The notes: generated by a model not told the origin, from the letters alone. A DNA stretch of 64,000 bases from Gp6-AA40 sp036802945 (GCA_036802945.1 DAIRVG010000011.1:1-64000); one strand, 5' to 3'. Numbered from the stretch's first letter, positions 41,145 through 49,874 are shown. A program made the numbers and translations.

Positions 41145-42788
41145 ATGCGCCGCTCCACCTGCATTGCGCTGACGTTCGTCGTTGCCCTCATCGGGTCGAG
41201 TCATCCCCGGACAGCCGGACGTGCGTGGCTCACGGTTCTCTCCACCACCGATCTCCACGGCAACCTGCTCCCGATCGATTACTACACGGACGCGCCGGAC
41301 GCTCGCGGCCTCGCGAAGGTGGCGACGCTCGTGCGGCAGGCGCGCAAGGAGAATCCGGCCGGCACGCTGCTTTTGGATTCGGGAGACGTCATCCAGGGCT
41401 CGCCGATCGAATACGTGCACAACACGATCAACAACGCGCCACCGGACCCGATGATGCGCGCCATGAGTGCCCTCGGGTTCGACGCGATGGCGGTCGGGAA
41501 CCACGAATACAACTATGGGCTGAAGGTGCTCGAGAAGGCCCGGAGCGAGGCCGTGTTCCCGTGGCTATCGGCCAACACGTACAAGGCTGGCACCAACGAG
41601 AACTTTCATAGACCGTATCTGCTCAAGGAGGTCAACGGCGTTCGCGTCGGGGTGCTCGGGCTGACGACAGCCGGGATCCCGTCGTGGGAGAACCCCGAAA
41701 ACTACGCGGGACTCGAGTTCCGCGAGCCGGTGGTCGAGGCGAAGAAATGGGTGAGCGTGCTCCGGACTCAGGAACGTGCCGACGTCGTCATTGTCGCCAT
41801 GCACATGGGGATGGAGGCGGATCTGCGCACCGGGATTCCGACGCCCGGACAGGTGCCTCATGAAAATGCTGCGCTCGAGATCGCGAGGCAGGTTCCCGGA
41901 GTCGACCTGATCCTGATGGGGCACACACACCGCGAGGTGCCTGGCGTGGTGACCAATGGCGTGCTGCTCGCGCAGGCGAACCTCTGGGGGCGCCACCTGG
42001 CGCGTGCCGACCTCTACCTGGAACAGGATGACAGCGGGCGCTGGCATGTCGTGGCCAGGCAGTCCCGGACGATTCCGGTCACTCCCCAGACGGAGACAGA
42101 CGCAGAGATCGCTTCATTGGCGGCGTCATACGACCGTGAAACACGTGACTGGCTCACCCGCGTCATCGGCGAGTCGGGTGCAGAGCTCACGGCCGCCGAC
42201 GCGCGCGTACGCGACACCGCGATCCTGGATCTGGTGCAGCGAGTGCAGCTCGAAGCAGGCCATGCCGACGTGTCGATGGTCGCGAGCTTCAACCCGCAGG
42301 CCCGCATGCCGAGGGGTCCAGTGAGCGTTCGCGACATCGCTGGACTCTACGTTTATGACAACACCCTCGTGGTGCTTGATGTGACCGGGGGGCAGCTGAG
42401 AGACGCGCTCGAGCACTCAGCGCGCTTTTTCAAGGACTTTGTCCCCGGCCGTACACCGGCGGAGCTGGTGGATGAACGTATCCCGGACTACAACTTCGAC
42501 GTCGCCGAGGGGGTGACCTACGATCTCGACATCTCTCGCCCGCAAGGGCAGCGGATCGTAAACCTGCGCTTTCACGGACAACCGGTGACACCTGCGCAGA
42601 GGTTCCGCCTCGCGACCAACAACTACCGCGTGAACGGCGGCGGCGGGTACGTCATGTATCGAGGGGCAACCGAGGTGTATCGCTCGTCGCAGGAAATCCG
42701 GGAGATGATCATCGAGTGGGTCGAGCGGCACCATCAGATTCCCAGCGAGCCGACGAACAATTGGCGAATCGTCACGTCCCCGAACTGA
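41145..42788 (+). CDS. 5'-nucleotidase / cyclic-nucleotide phosphodiesterase family protein
   Basis: A 547-residue exported metallophosphatase of the UshA/CpdB family. The N-terminal domain carries TTDLHGNLLPID near residue 34 (DxH), LLLDSGDVIQGSP near 76 (GD), VGNHEYNYG near 118 (GNHE), VAMHMGME near 208 and GHTHREVPG near 256 (GHTH). The C-terminal 5_nucleotid_C domain has SVRDIAGLYVYDNTLVVLDVTGGQLRDALEHS and ATNNYRVNGGGGYVMY. The substrates are nucleotides in the periplasm, supplying nucleosides for uptake. The leader is RSTCIALTFVVALIGSSH. This may feed the pyrimidine locus at 54-60 kb. Confidence 0.9.
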   Translation: MRRSTCIALTFVVALIGSSHPRTAGRAWLTVLSTTDLHGNLLPIDYYTDAPDARGLAKVATLVRQARKENPAGTLLLDSGDVIQGSPIEYVHNTINNAPPDPMMRAMSALGFDAMAVGNHEYNYGLKVLEKARSEAVFPWLSANTYKAGTNENFHRPYLLKEVNGVRVGVLGLTTAGIPSWENPENYAGLEFREPVVEAKKWVSVLRTQERADVVIVAMHMGMEADLRTGIPTPGQVPHENAALEIARQVPGVDLILMGHTHREVPGVVTNGVLLAQANLWGRHLARADLYLEQDDSGRWHVVARQSRTIPVTPQTETDAEIASLAASYDRETRDWLTRVIGESGAELTAADARVRDTAILDLVQRVQLEAGHADVSMVASFNPQARMPRGPVSVRDIAGLYVYDNTLVVLDVTGGQLRDALEHSARFFKDFVPGRTPAELVDERIPDYNFDVAEGVTYDLDISRPQGQRIVNLRFHGQPVTPAQRFRLATNNYRVNGGGGYVMYRGATEVYRSSQEIREMIIEWVERHHQIPSEPTNNWRIVTSPN

Positions 42789-42975
42789 TCGCCACGAAGG
42801 TCACGAAGACGTTCTAGCCANNNNNNNNNNNNNNNNNNNNNNNNNNNNNNNNNNNNNNNNNNNNNNNNNNNNNNNNNNNNNNNNNNNNNNNNNNNNNNNN
42901 NNNNNNNNNNNNNNNNNNNNGAATCGTCACGTCCCCGAACTGATCGCCACGAAGGTCACGAAGACGTTCTAGCCA
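42766..42975. other. Assembly gap (100 N) flanked by an exact 55-bp duplication
   Basis: Positions 42821-42920 are exactly 100 N. The 55 bases at 42766-42820 recur exactly at 42921-42975. As at the two earlier gaps, a one-k-mer overlap between contigs is the simplest explanation. Here the break falls inside a dispersed repeat, which explains why the assembly graph broke. Confidence 0.9.
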
Positions 42976-43074
42976 CTAAGAACACAATGCGCGTGTTTGT
43001 AGAGCTCAAAGAATCACCGAGCAAAAACACATAGTGTCCTTGGTGTCCTTTGTGGCCGATCCGTCTTAGTGGCC
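42946..43074. repeat. 'CACGAAG'-type inverted repeat element (copy 2), broken by a gap
   Basis: The left part reads GCCACGAAGGTCACGAAG and GCCACTAAGAACACAA. The right part reads AGTGTCCTTGGTGTCCTT, TGTGGCC and CTTAGTGGC, their approximate inverse. Its left end is also seen before the gap at 42791-42820. Apart from this element and the gap, the 350 bp between 42789 and 43138 hold nothing recognisable. Confidence 0.7.
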
Positions 43075-43138
43075 CTCGGCATCTGGCGCTAACCCGCGGA
43101 TTGTGCGAGACTTCGCTGACCTCGGAGGGAGAGGACAC

Positions 43139-43603
43139 ATGAGCGTTTTCACGTTGAAAGTAAACGGGCAGTCCCACACCGTGGACGTCGACCCGACGAC
43201 GCCGTTGTTGTACGTCCTCAGCGACGACCTGCAGCTGAAAGGACCGAAATTCGGCTGCGGCCTGGGCCAATGCGGTTCCTGCACCGCCATCGTCAACGGG
43301 CGGGCTGTACGCACGTGCCGGACGCCGATGAGCACGGTGAGCGGCGCCGACATTACCACCCTCGAGGGGCTCGGCACGCCGGAGAAGCCGCACCCGATCC
43401 AGAAAGCCTTCATCGACGAGCAGGCCGCACAGTGCGGCTTCTGTCTGAGTGGGGTCGTGCTGACCGCAAAGGCGTATCTGGATCAGAATCCGAAGGCAAC
43501 GGACGCCCAGATTCAGCAGGCGATGTCCACGGTCCTCTGTCGCTGCTTCACCACCACTCGCATGATGAAGGCCATCAAGCGGTATGCGACGGAGCGTGCG
43601 TGA
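43139..43603 (+). CDS. (2Fe-2S) subunit of exported xanthine dehydrogenase-family enzyme
   Basis: A 154-residue two-cluster iron-sulfur subunit of a molybdenum hydroxylase (IorA/CoxS type). The first plant-type 2Fe-2S site is FGCGLGQCGSCTAIVNGRAV with a later RTC. The second cluster's Cys residues are in QCGFCLSGVV near residue 102 and VLCRCFTT near 137. It passes electrons from the Mo cofactor of the next subunit. It has no export signal of its own, so it would cross the membrane as a complex with the Tat-bearing large subunit. GGAGGGAGAGGACAC precedes the ATG. Confidence 0.9.
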   Translation: MSVFTLKVNGQSHTVDVDPTTPLLYVLSDDLQLKGPKFGCGLGQCGSCTAIVNGRAVRTCRTPMSTVSGADITTLEGLGTPEKPHPIQKAFIDEQAAQCGFCLSGVVLTAKAYLDQNPKATDAQIQQAMSTVLCRCFTTTRMMKAIKRYATERA

Positions 43604-46050
43604 TGAAGAACGACACTTCACGACAGGACGAAATCGCGCCGACGCTCGCGAGTCAGACGACGCGAGCGGAAGCGGAAGCGCGGATGACCGAGGATGCGCT
43701 CGCCGAGCTGCGGCGCAGCGGTTTCTCGCGCCGGCATTTCCTCAAGGGCTCCGGAGCCCTTGTCGTCGCATTCAGCGTTGCGGAGCTCGCGGGCAAACTG
43801 GGGATCGCGCCGGAACGGATGCTCGCACAGGGCGGCAATACGCCGCAGACGCTCGACTCCTGGATCGCGATCGGCAACGACGGCGTCGTGACCGCGTACA
43901 CCGGCCGCGCGGACATGGGCCAGGGCATGTCGACGGTGCAGACGCAGCTGATTGCCGAGGAGCTTTCGGTCCCCGTCAACCGCGTGCGTCTGGTGCAGTG
44001 CGATACGGGAATGACACCCGACCAGGGGACCTCGTCCGGGAGTCAGGCACATCCCGTGAATTTCAATCACGAGAACCTCGCGCAGGCGGGCGCGACGGCG
44101 CGTGAAGCGCTTCTGGCGATGGCGTCGACGAAGCTGGGCGCGCCGGTCGATCAGCTCACCGCGGCCAACGGTGTGATCAGCGTCAAATCGGATGCGTCGA
44201 AAAAGGCGACCTACGGCGAGCTCATTGGCGGGAAACGGTTCAACCTGAACCTGCAGCCCAATGCCAAGCGCAAGCCGCAGAAGGACTGGACGGTGCTCGG
44301 CACTTCGGTGCCCCGCGTCGACATGCCGGACCTCGTCACCGCGCGCTTCGAGTTCGCGCACAACGTGCGCGTGCCCGGCATGGTGCACGGCAGGGTCGTT
44401 CGTCCGCCGGCGATTGGCGCCACGCTCGTCAGCGTGGACGAAAGCTCGGTCAGCGGAATGCCGGGGAACGTCAAGGTCGTCACGAAGAAGAACTGGGTCG
44501 GCGTCGTTGCCGACAAGCCGTGGCAGGCGATCCAGGCGGCCGAGAAACTGAAGGTTACGTGGACGCCCGGCACCGGTCTTCCGAGCCAGCGCGATTTCTA
44601 CAGCTACATGCGCAACCATCCCGGGAAGCGCGACACGTACCAGGTCAACTCGAAGGATGTCGATACCAAGCTCACCGGCGCAACGACGCTGATCAAGGCG
44701 ACGTACCTGCATCCCTACCAGATGCACGGATCGATCGGCAGCTCCTGCGCTGTGGCCGACGTTAAGGGCAACAACGCGACGATCTGGTCGGCCACACAGG
44801 CGGTCTATCCGCTCCGCAATACCAGCGCGATGGTTCTCGGCCTGGAGCCACAGAACGTCCGCGTGATCTATGCGCGAGGATCCGGGTGCTACGGGCTTAA
44901 CGGCGCCGACGGCGTCTCGTACGACGCGGCGCTGCTCTCGCAGGCCGTCGGTAAACCGGTCCGTGTGCAGCTGTCGCGGAAAGACGAGATGGCGTGGGGT
45001 GAGAACTACGGGCTGCCGTTCGTGGTCGATCAGCAGGCCGGTCTCGATGCCAGCGGCAATATCGTTGCGTGGCACTACGAGACGTGGTCGGCGACGCTCG
45101 GCAACCGGCCGGGCAACAATGCGCCGGGCAACGTGGCCTCGGGCCTTCTTGCCGGTTTTGCTCCAGCGGCGGTCGCCCCACGCGCCAATGCGCCTGACCC
45201 CACCAACTGGGACAACGGCAACAATGGCGTACCCGCGTACGTGGCGGGGCGCGTTGGCGCCAAAGCCAATGGCACCGGCACTATCGCAAGTGAGCGCGTC
45301 CTGACCCACACGGTGCCTTCTCCCTTCCTCACCGGACCGCTCCGTTCGCCGGCGCGGCTGCAGAATGCGTTCGCGCAGGAGTCATTCTTCGACGAGATTG
45401 CCGCGCAGGTGAAGGCGGATCCGGTCCAGTACCGGCTGCGCCACCTGAGCGACTCGCGATTGAAGGATGTCATCACCGCCGCGGCAAAGCAGGCCAACTG
45501 GGAGACGCGGCCTTCACCGAAGCCTGCGATCGCCCGGACCGGAGTCGCCACCGGCCGCGGCGTCGCGTGTGTGCTCTACGAAGGGGACAACGGCTACACG
45601 GCGGTCGTCGCCGAAGTGGACGTGAACCAGGACACCGGCGTTGTCCAGGCCAGGCGCCTGGTCGTGGCTCAGGACGTCGGCCCGATCTCGAGCCCCAACG
45701 GCGTGCGCAATCAGCTCGAGGGCGGCGCGCTTCAGGGATTGAGCCGCGCGCTCGTCGAAGAGGTGACGTGGGACGACCAGAAGATCACGTCGATCGACTG
45801 GAACACCTACAAGACCCTCTATGTCGGATCGCAAACGCCTGTGATCGAAAGCGTGCTGATCGATCGTCCGGAGACTGAGGCGATGGGCGCCGGCGAGACG
45901 GCTATTACGATCGTGGCGGCAGCCGTCGGGAACGCGATCTTCGACGCGACCGGCGTGCGCATTCGCGAGCTGCCGTTCACGCCGGAACGCGTGAAGGCAG
46001 CGCTCGGCGCGGCACCGGCAAATCGCACTCAGACCGCGCAGGTCAGGTAA
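43603..46050 (+). CDS. Molybdopterin-binding subunit, IorB-like, Tat-exported
   Basis: An 815-residue large subunit of the xanthine dehydrogenase family, closest in layout to isoquinoline 1-oxidoreductase beta subunit or membrane-linked aldehyde dehydrogenases. The Tat signal FSRRHFLKGSGALVVAFS lies at residues 40-57. Mo-cofactor domain motifs are GRADMGQGMSTVQTQL, DQGTSSGSQAH, QMHGSIGSSCAV and the catalytic-Glu segment MGAGETAITIV near residue 765. The ATG overlaps the small-subunit stop (TGATG). No cytochrome or FAD subunit is adjacent, so the electron acceptor is unknown. Confidence 0.88.
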   Translation: MKNDTSRQDEIAPTLASQTTRAEAEARMTEDALAELRRSGFSRRHFLKGSGALVVAFSVAELAGKLGIAPERMLAQGGNTPQTLDSWIAIGNDGVVTAYTGRADMGQGMSTVQTQLIAEELSVPVNRVRLVQCDTGMTPDQGTSSGSQAHPVNFNHENLAQAGATAREALLAMASTKLGAPVDQLTAANGVISVKSDASKKATYGELIGGKRFNLNLQPNAKRKPQKDWTVLGTSVPRVDMPDLVTARFEFAHNVRVPGMVHGRVVRPPAIGATLVSVDESSVSGMPGNVKVVTKKNWVGVVADKPWQAIQAAEKLKVTWTPGTGLPSQRDFYSYMRNHPGKRDTYQVNSKDVDTKLTGATTLIKATYLHPYQMHGSIGSSCAVADVKGNNATIWSATQAVYPLRNTSAMVLGLEPQNVRVIYARGSGCYGLNGADGVSYDAALLSQAVGKPVRVQLSRKDEMAWGENYGLPFVVDQQAGLDASGNIVAWHYETWSATLGNRPGNNAPGNVASGLLAGFAPAAVAPRANAPDPTNWDNGNNGVPAYVAGRVGAKANGTGTIASERVLTHTVPSPFLTGPLRSPARLQNAFAQESFFDEIAAQVKADPVQYRLRHLSDSRLKDVITAAAKQANWETRPSPKPAIARTGVATGRGVACVLYEGDNGYTAVVAEVDVNQDTGVVQARRLVVAQDVGPISSPNGVRNQLEGGALQGLSRALVEEVTWDDQKITSIDWNTYKTLYVGSQTPVIESVLIDRPETEAMGAGETAITIVAAAVGNAIFDATGVRIRELPFTPERVKAALGAAPANRTQTAQVR

Positions 46051-46129
46051 CTCACTGATCACGGGCCACCCGCCTACGCCGAGGCTTCGGCGGGCAGGCA
46101 GAGACAGATACACCCAGAATTACTTTGTA

Positions 46130-46158
46130 GGGCGGGCCTTGTCAGGCCCGCCCTTTTT
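46130..46158 (+). terminator. Rho-independent terminator after the molybdenum hydroxylase operon
   Basis: A perfect 10-bp stem, GGGCGGGCCT / AGGCCCGCCC, with a TGTC loop and five T residues directly after. It ends the hydroxylase operon and lies only 17 bp before the DUF1028 start. Its stem sequence is nearly identical to the hairpin at 54006. Confidence 0.88.
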
Positions 46159-46174
46159 GTTCGTGGGGCTTGTC

Positions 46175-47176
46175 ATGACGCGAACCTTCAGGCTGATTGC
46201 CCTTCTGGTTACCTTCGCACTCGTCTCGCCAATCGGTGCCCAGACGTCAGCGCCCAGTCCACGGCGACCCGTCCACACTTTTTCGATTGTCGCGCGCGAT
46301 CCGGCGACCGGCGAGCTTGGCGTCGCAGTCCAGTCGCACTGGTTCGGTATTGGACCGCTCGTACCGTGGGTGGAAGCCGGCGTTGGCGCGATCGCGACCC
46401 AATCCTTCGTCGATCCGAGCTATGGGAAGTTGGGACTTGAGCTGATGCGCGCCGGCAAGAGCGCGCCCGAGACGCTGAAGGCGCTGCTCGCAGCCGATGA
46501 GGGTCGCGACGTCCGGCAGGTGGCGATGATCGATACACAGGGTCGCGTTGCCGCCCATACAGGTAGGAAGGACATCCAGGCGGCAGGCCATCAGATCGGC
46601 AACAACTTCTCCGTTCAGGCCAATCTGATGCTCAACGACACGATCTGGCCCGCGATGGCGCGCGCCTTCCAGTCGGCGAAGGGCGATCTCGCGGATCGGA
46701 TGATGGCGGCGCTCGATGCTGCGCAGGCGGCCGGCGGCGATATCCGCGGGCGGCAATCCGCCGCGCTCATCGTCGTCAACGGCAAGTCGACAGGCAAGGC
46801 GTGGGTCGACCGGCGCTTCGATCTGCGCGTGGATGACAGTGCCGAGCCGTTGAAAGAGCTGCGGCGCCTGGTTGTCCTGCAGCGCGCCTACAACCATATG
46901 AACGCGGGCGATCTGGCGGTGGAGCGCAAGGACAATCAGGGAGCACTACGCGAGTATTCAGCGGCCGCGGCGCTCGCGCCTGGAAACATGGAAATGGTCT
47001 TCTGGCACGCCGCGGCGCTCGTCAACATGGGGCGCGTCGACGAATCACTCCCGCTGTTCCGGCGCGTCTTCACTGCAGACAGGAACTGGCGCACACTGAC
47101 GCCCCGCCTCGCCGCCGTCGGTCTTCTTCCCGCCGATCAGAAGGTCATCGATCGGATCCTGAACGCGGCGAACTGA
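46175..47176 (+). CDS. DUF1028 Ntn-hydrolase-like exported protein
   Basis: A 333-residue DUF1028 protein with an added signal peptide (FRLIALLVTFALVSPIGAQ). The domain spans about residues 30-225: HTFSIVARDPATGELGVAVQSHWFGIGPLVPWVEAGVGAIATQ, then SYGKLGLELMRAG and GNNFSVQANLM, as in Ntn-fold relatives. Residues 230-333 look like a helical TPR-type tail (AYNHMNAGDLAVERKDNQGALREYSAAAALAPGNMEMVFW). A hydrolytic role is suggested by fold only. The ATG follows GGGGCTTGTC. Confidence 0.85.
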   Translation: MTRTFRLIALLVTFALVSPIGAQTSAPSPRRPVHTFSIVARDPATGELGVAVQSHWFGIGPLVPWVEAGVGAIATQSFVDPSYGKLGLELMRAGKSAPETLKALLAADEGRDVRQVAMIDTQGRVAAHTGRKDIQAAGHQIGNNFSVQANLMLNDTIWPAMARAFQSAKGDLADRMMAALDAAQAAGGDIRGRQSAALIVVNGKSTGKAWVDRRFDLRVDDSAEPLKELRRLVVLQRAYNHMNAGDLAVERKDNQGALREYSAAAALAPGNMEMVFWHAAALVNMGRVDESLPLFRRVFTADRNWRTLTPRLAAVGLLPADQKVIDRILNAAN

Positions 47177-47213
47177 GGGCCGCTTTCAGCCCGCCCTCAC
47201 GCACGTCAGCGCG

Positions 47214-47243
47214 TTGACACCGCTGAATGGCGGATGTTATAAG
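47214..47243 (+). promoter_or_regulatory. Predicted sigma-70-type promoter
   Basis: TTGACA at 47214-47219 and TATAAG at 47238-47243, separated by 18 bp, lie about 160 bp upstream of the RWEG-family gene at 47402. This is the only near-consensus sigma-70 pair noticed in the window. The remaining 225-bp interval has no gene. Confidence 0.5.
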
Positions 47244-47401
47244 CGGTCCGCGCCCCGACGTTTCTTCTTCGCAGGCAGACACTTATCGAGATCATCGGGA
47301 GAAATAACCGCTAAACACCCGTCCTTCATCAAGCTCACCGATGGCGCCACACAGCGCGTTGGGCAGGACGTCGAAGGGATCTTCGGCACTAAGATCTGGA
47401 G

Positions 47402-48223
47402 ATGACCATGAGAACGTACATCGGCTTGATGCTTGCGGTCTGCACGCTGTCGGTGGCTGCGATCGCCCAGGAGAAGAAACCGTTCGTCGAGGCCAGAGGG
47501 AGCGTCATGCCGGTGCCGCTGCCGCCGGGGGGACCCGCGCCGCACATGTCTGACGGCCACGTGGATCTGTCGGGGGTCTGGTTTTCGGGTCCCACCGGTA
47601 AAGCGAACGCGTGGAGTGTCGTGCCCGACGAGCCGCTGAAGGAAGATCCCGTGCCGTTCCAGCCCGCGGCGGCCGCGAAGATCAAGGCGATGACGCGCAC
47701 CGAACGCGAGTTGAGCAGCCCGGGCGTCCGGTGCACGCCTGTCGGCACGCCCGGCATGTGGACCATCAATCCGTATCCCCATCAGCTCATTACCCAGCCA
47801 GGGCTGTACGTTCACCTGATCGAGAGCGACAACGCCTGGAACGTGGTCCATACCGACGGCCGCCCTCACAAAGGGAAGGACGATCTCGAGCCGCTGTACA
47901 ACGGCGATCAAACCGCGCGCTGGGAGGGCGACACGCTCGTCATCGACACCATCTCGCTCGACGAACGGACGTGGATCAATTCGAGCGGCTGGTTCCACAG
48001 CGATCAGGCGCACGTGATCGAGCGCCTCAGGCGCCCGTCCATGAACTACCTCGAGTACCAGTACACCGTCGAGGATCCGAAGGTGCTGACCAAGCCGTGG
48101 ACATCGGCGTGGCGAACGTATTCCCTCGGCAAGGAAGACCTGACCGAGAATTTCTGCACCAACAACGAGAACGTCGATCAGCTCCGGAAGCTGAGCGAGG
48201 TCGAAGCCTCCAAACGGAAATGA
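47402..48223 (+). CDS. Secreted protein of unknown function, RWEG-motif family (member 3)
   Basis: A 273-residue exported protein (signal MTMRTYIGLMLAVCTLSVAAIA). It shows DGHVDLSGVWFSGPTGK near residue 50 (G-V-W), CTPVGTPGMWTINPYPHQLI, VHTDGRPHKGKDDLEPLYNG, then ARWEGDTLVIDTISLDERTW near 180, WFHSDQAHVIERLRR near 200, and YTVEDPKVLTKPWTS near 225. The same motif order occurs in members at 17374, 18434 and 48444. It is the first gene of a run reaching to 51894 and is followed by a broken DUF6152 copy. The function is unknown. Confidence 0.8.
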   Translation: MTMRTYIGLMLAVCTLSVAAIAQEKKPFVEARGSVMPVPLPPGGPAPHMSDGHVDLSGVWFSGPTGKANAWSVVPDEPLKEDPVPFQPAAAAKIKAMTRTERELSSPGVRCTPVGTPGMWTINPYPHQLITQPGLYVHLIESDNAWNVVHTDGRPHKGKDDLEPLYNGDQTARWEGDTLVIDTISLDERTWINSSGWFHSDQAHVIERLRRPSMNYLEYQYTVEDPKVLTKPWTSAWRTYSLGKEDLTENFCTNNENVDQLRKLSEVEASKRK

Positions 48224-48249
48224 CGAGGGGAGAATCGTGCAAGATTCTT

Positions 48250-48412
48250 GTGCTCGAACGCGTCGACGGAGAACAAGACCGTCGTGATGAAGGGGACCGT
48301 GACGGAATGCTGTGGACCAATCCGAACACCTTCCTGAAGTTCGACGTGAAGGACGACACCGGTAAGGTCACGCACTGGAGTTGCGAATGGAACGCACCAT
48401 CCACGCTCGTCC
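48250..48412 (+). pseudogene. Degraded DUF6152 copy
   Basis: The stretch is homologous at DNA level to the central part of the intact DUF6152 gene at 49372, reading SNASTENKTVVMKGTVTE in one frame and then, after a one-base deletion, MLWTNPNTFLKFDVKDD and WNAPSTLV in the next. The signal peptide and the C-terminal third are absent. It is therefore a 5'-truncated, frameshifted, 3'-truncated relic, lying in the operon position a DUF6152 gene would take. Confidence 0.75.
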
Positions 48413-48443
48413 ATCGGCAAGTAACCCAGAGAGGATGCTGAGC

Positions 48444-49346
48444 ATGCGAAGGCGCGTTGTTGTATTCGCGGTTGTCCTGGCGGCGTTGGCGTTCTCGCTG
48501 TCTGCACACGCGCAGCGCGGCGGCGGTGGTGGAGGGCAGGGCGGGTCGGCTCCTCCCGCCGGCACGACCAAAATCAGCCCGCCGGTGCACGTAGACGGTT
48601 GGGGGCGCGCGGTCGCCGAAAAGCCGAAGGACCACAAACCGGGTCCCGCCCCCGTCCGCGATCTGTCGGGTATCTGGGAGCCGGCCGAAGGGTGGCGCGC
48701 CGGCGTGCAGGCCAACGGCGCGCGCGACAATCCGTCGGACAGGAACCACACGCTGCCGTTCACGCCGCTCGGCGAGCAGACCTGGAAGTCCCACCATCCG
48801 GGGTTCGGAACGACGGCGGTGGACATCCAGTTCAACAACGACCCGTTCAACATCTGCGATCCGATCGGTACGCCGCGCATCAACCTGTTCAACCTGCGCG
48901 GCGTGCAGATCATGCAGACGAAGAAACAGGTGCTGCTGCTCTATCAGAACAGCCAGGTGTGGCGGAACATCTGGATGGACGGCCGCGAGCTGCCGAAGGA
49001 GTTCGATGAGCCGCGCTGGTACGGCTACTCGGTCGGCAGATGGACGGATGACTATACGTTCGTCGCGCAGACGCGGGGTCTCGACGAGCGCACATGGATC
49101 GACAACGCCGGCCGTCCGCACAGCGACCAGCTGATGGTGGAGGAGACCTTCCACCGCGTGAACGCGGACATCATCGAGCTCACGCTGACGATCACCGACC
49201 CGAAGATGTACACGCAGCCGTGGGTGGCGCTGAACAAGTTTCAGCTCGGGCTGCTGCCGGACAGCTTCGACATCCGCGAGCAGCTGTGTTCACCTTCGGA
49301 GGCAGCGACCTACAACACGATCCAGGCTGAGGCGGTCAAGAAATGA
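48444..49346 (+). CDS. Secreted protein of unknown function, RWEG-motif-related (member 4)
   Basis: A 300-residue exported protein: signal peptide MRRRVVVFAVVLAALAFSLSAHAQ, then a Gly-rich linker (RGGGGGGQGGSAPP). The core shows VRDLSGIWEPAEGWRAG (G-I-W), FNICDPIGTPRINLFNLRGV, LYQNSQVWRNIWMDGREL, YSVGRWTDDYTFVAQTRGLDERTW, RPHSDQLMVEETFHRV and LTITDPKMYTQPWV. The RWEG motif has drifted to GRWTDD, but the HSD and D-P-x4-x-P-W motifs are kept. The start at 48444 follows AGAGGATG. An intact DUF6152 gene follows after 25 bp. Confidence 0.78.
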   Translation: MRRRVVVFAVVLAALAFSLSAHAQRGGGGGGQGGSAPPAGTTKISPPVHVDGWGRAVAEKPKDHKPGPAPVRDLSGIWEPAEGWRAGVQANGARDNPSDRNHTLPFTPLGEQTWKSHHPGFGTTAVDIQFNNDPFNICDPIGTPRINLFNLRGVQIMQTKKQVLLLYQNSQVWRNIWMDGRELPKEFDEPRWYGYSVGRWTDDYTFVAQTRGLDERTWIDNAGRPHSDQLMVEETFHRVNADIIELTLTITDPKMYTQPWVALNKFQLGLLPDSFDIREQLCSPSEAATYNTIQAEAVKK

Positions 49347-49371
49347 ACACGCATTTCATCGAGAAGAACAC

Positions 49372-49755
49372 ATGAGGCAGATATTCATACTTTGTACGGT
49401 ACTGGCGTTGACGGCTCCGGTGGCGGCACATCACGGCAACGCGTCCACCGAGAACAAGACCGTCGTACTGAAGGCCACCGTGACACAGTGGCTCTGGACC
49501 AACCCCCACACATTCCTCAAGTTTGATGCAAAGGACGACAGCGGCAACGTGACGCAGTGGACCGCCGAGTGGAACAACCCGTCCACGCTGGTCAACTTCG
49601 GGTTGACGGCGAAGACATTCAAGCCCGGGGACCAGGTCACGGTCACGCTGGATGGTGTGGCGAGGAGCGGCGCGCCGATTGGTCGAATCAAGGAGGTCAT
49701 GCTGGCCGACGGCACGGTGATGCGCTATGACGGCGTGGCCGGAACCGGCAGATGA
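49372..49755 (+). CDS. DUF6152 family small exported protein (copy 3)
   Basis: A 127-residue exported protein with signal peptide MRQIFILCTVLALTAPVAA and mature start HHGNASTENKTVVLKATVTQWLWTNPHTFLKF. AEWNNPSTLVNFGLTAKTFKPGDQVTVTLDGVARSG completes the signature. Here the NPHSW of copies 1 and 2 reads NPHTF. It is 25 bp after the RWEG-related member 4 and precedes the SMP-30 gene. Confidence 0.85.
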   Translation: MRQIFILCTVLALTAPVAAHHGNASTENKTVVLKATVTQWLWTNPHTFLKFDAKDDSGNVTQWTAEWNNPSTLVNFGLTAKTFKPGDQVTVTLDGVARSGAPIGRIKEVMLADGTVMRYDGVAGTGR

Positions 49756-49778
49756 GACAGGCGGTACAGAAATAAATA

Positions 49779-49874
49779 ATGGCAAACATTCTTGCGGCGT
49801 TCGCGTCCGCAAACAACGAGAACACCGAACAGTTCGGCAGGCTCATCCAGGTCGAGAAAGCGAGCCAGAAATGA
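49779..49874 (+). CDS. Possible 31-residue small ORF coupled to the SMP-30 gene
   Basis: An ATG at 49779 opens a 31-codon frame (MANILAAFASANNENTEQFG...) whose TGA overlaps the next ATG as ATGA at 49871. It has no good ribosome site. The overlap is typical of translationally coupled genes, but chance is quite possible. It is recorded because nothing else explains the 115-bp interval. Confidence 0.3.
   Translation: MANILAAFASANNENTEQFGRLIQVEKASQK

Noticed and set aside
47214..47405. A 63-codon open frame before the RWEG-family gene
   Set aside because: It begins at the TTG of the predicted -35 box and has no ribosome site. The stretch is better explained as promoter and leader.
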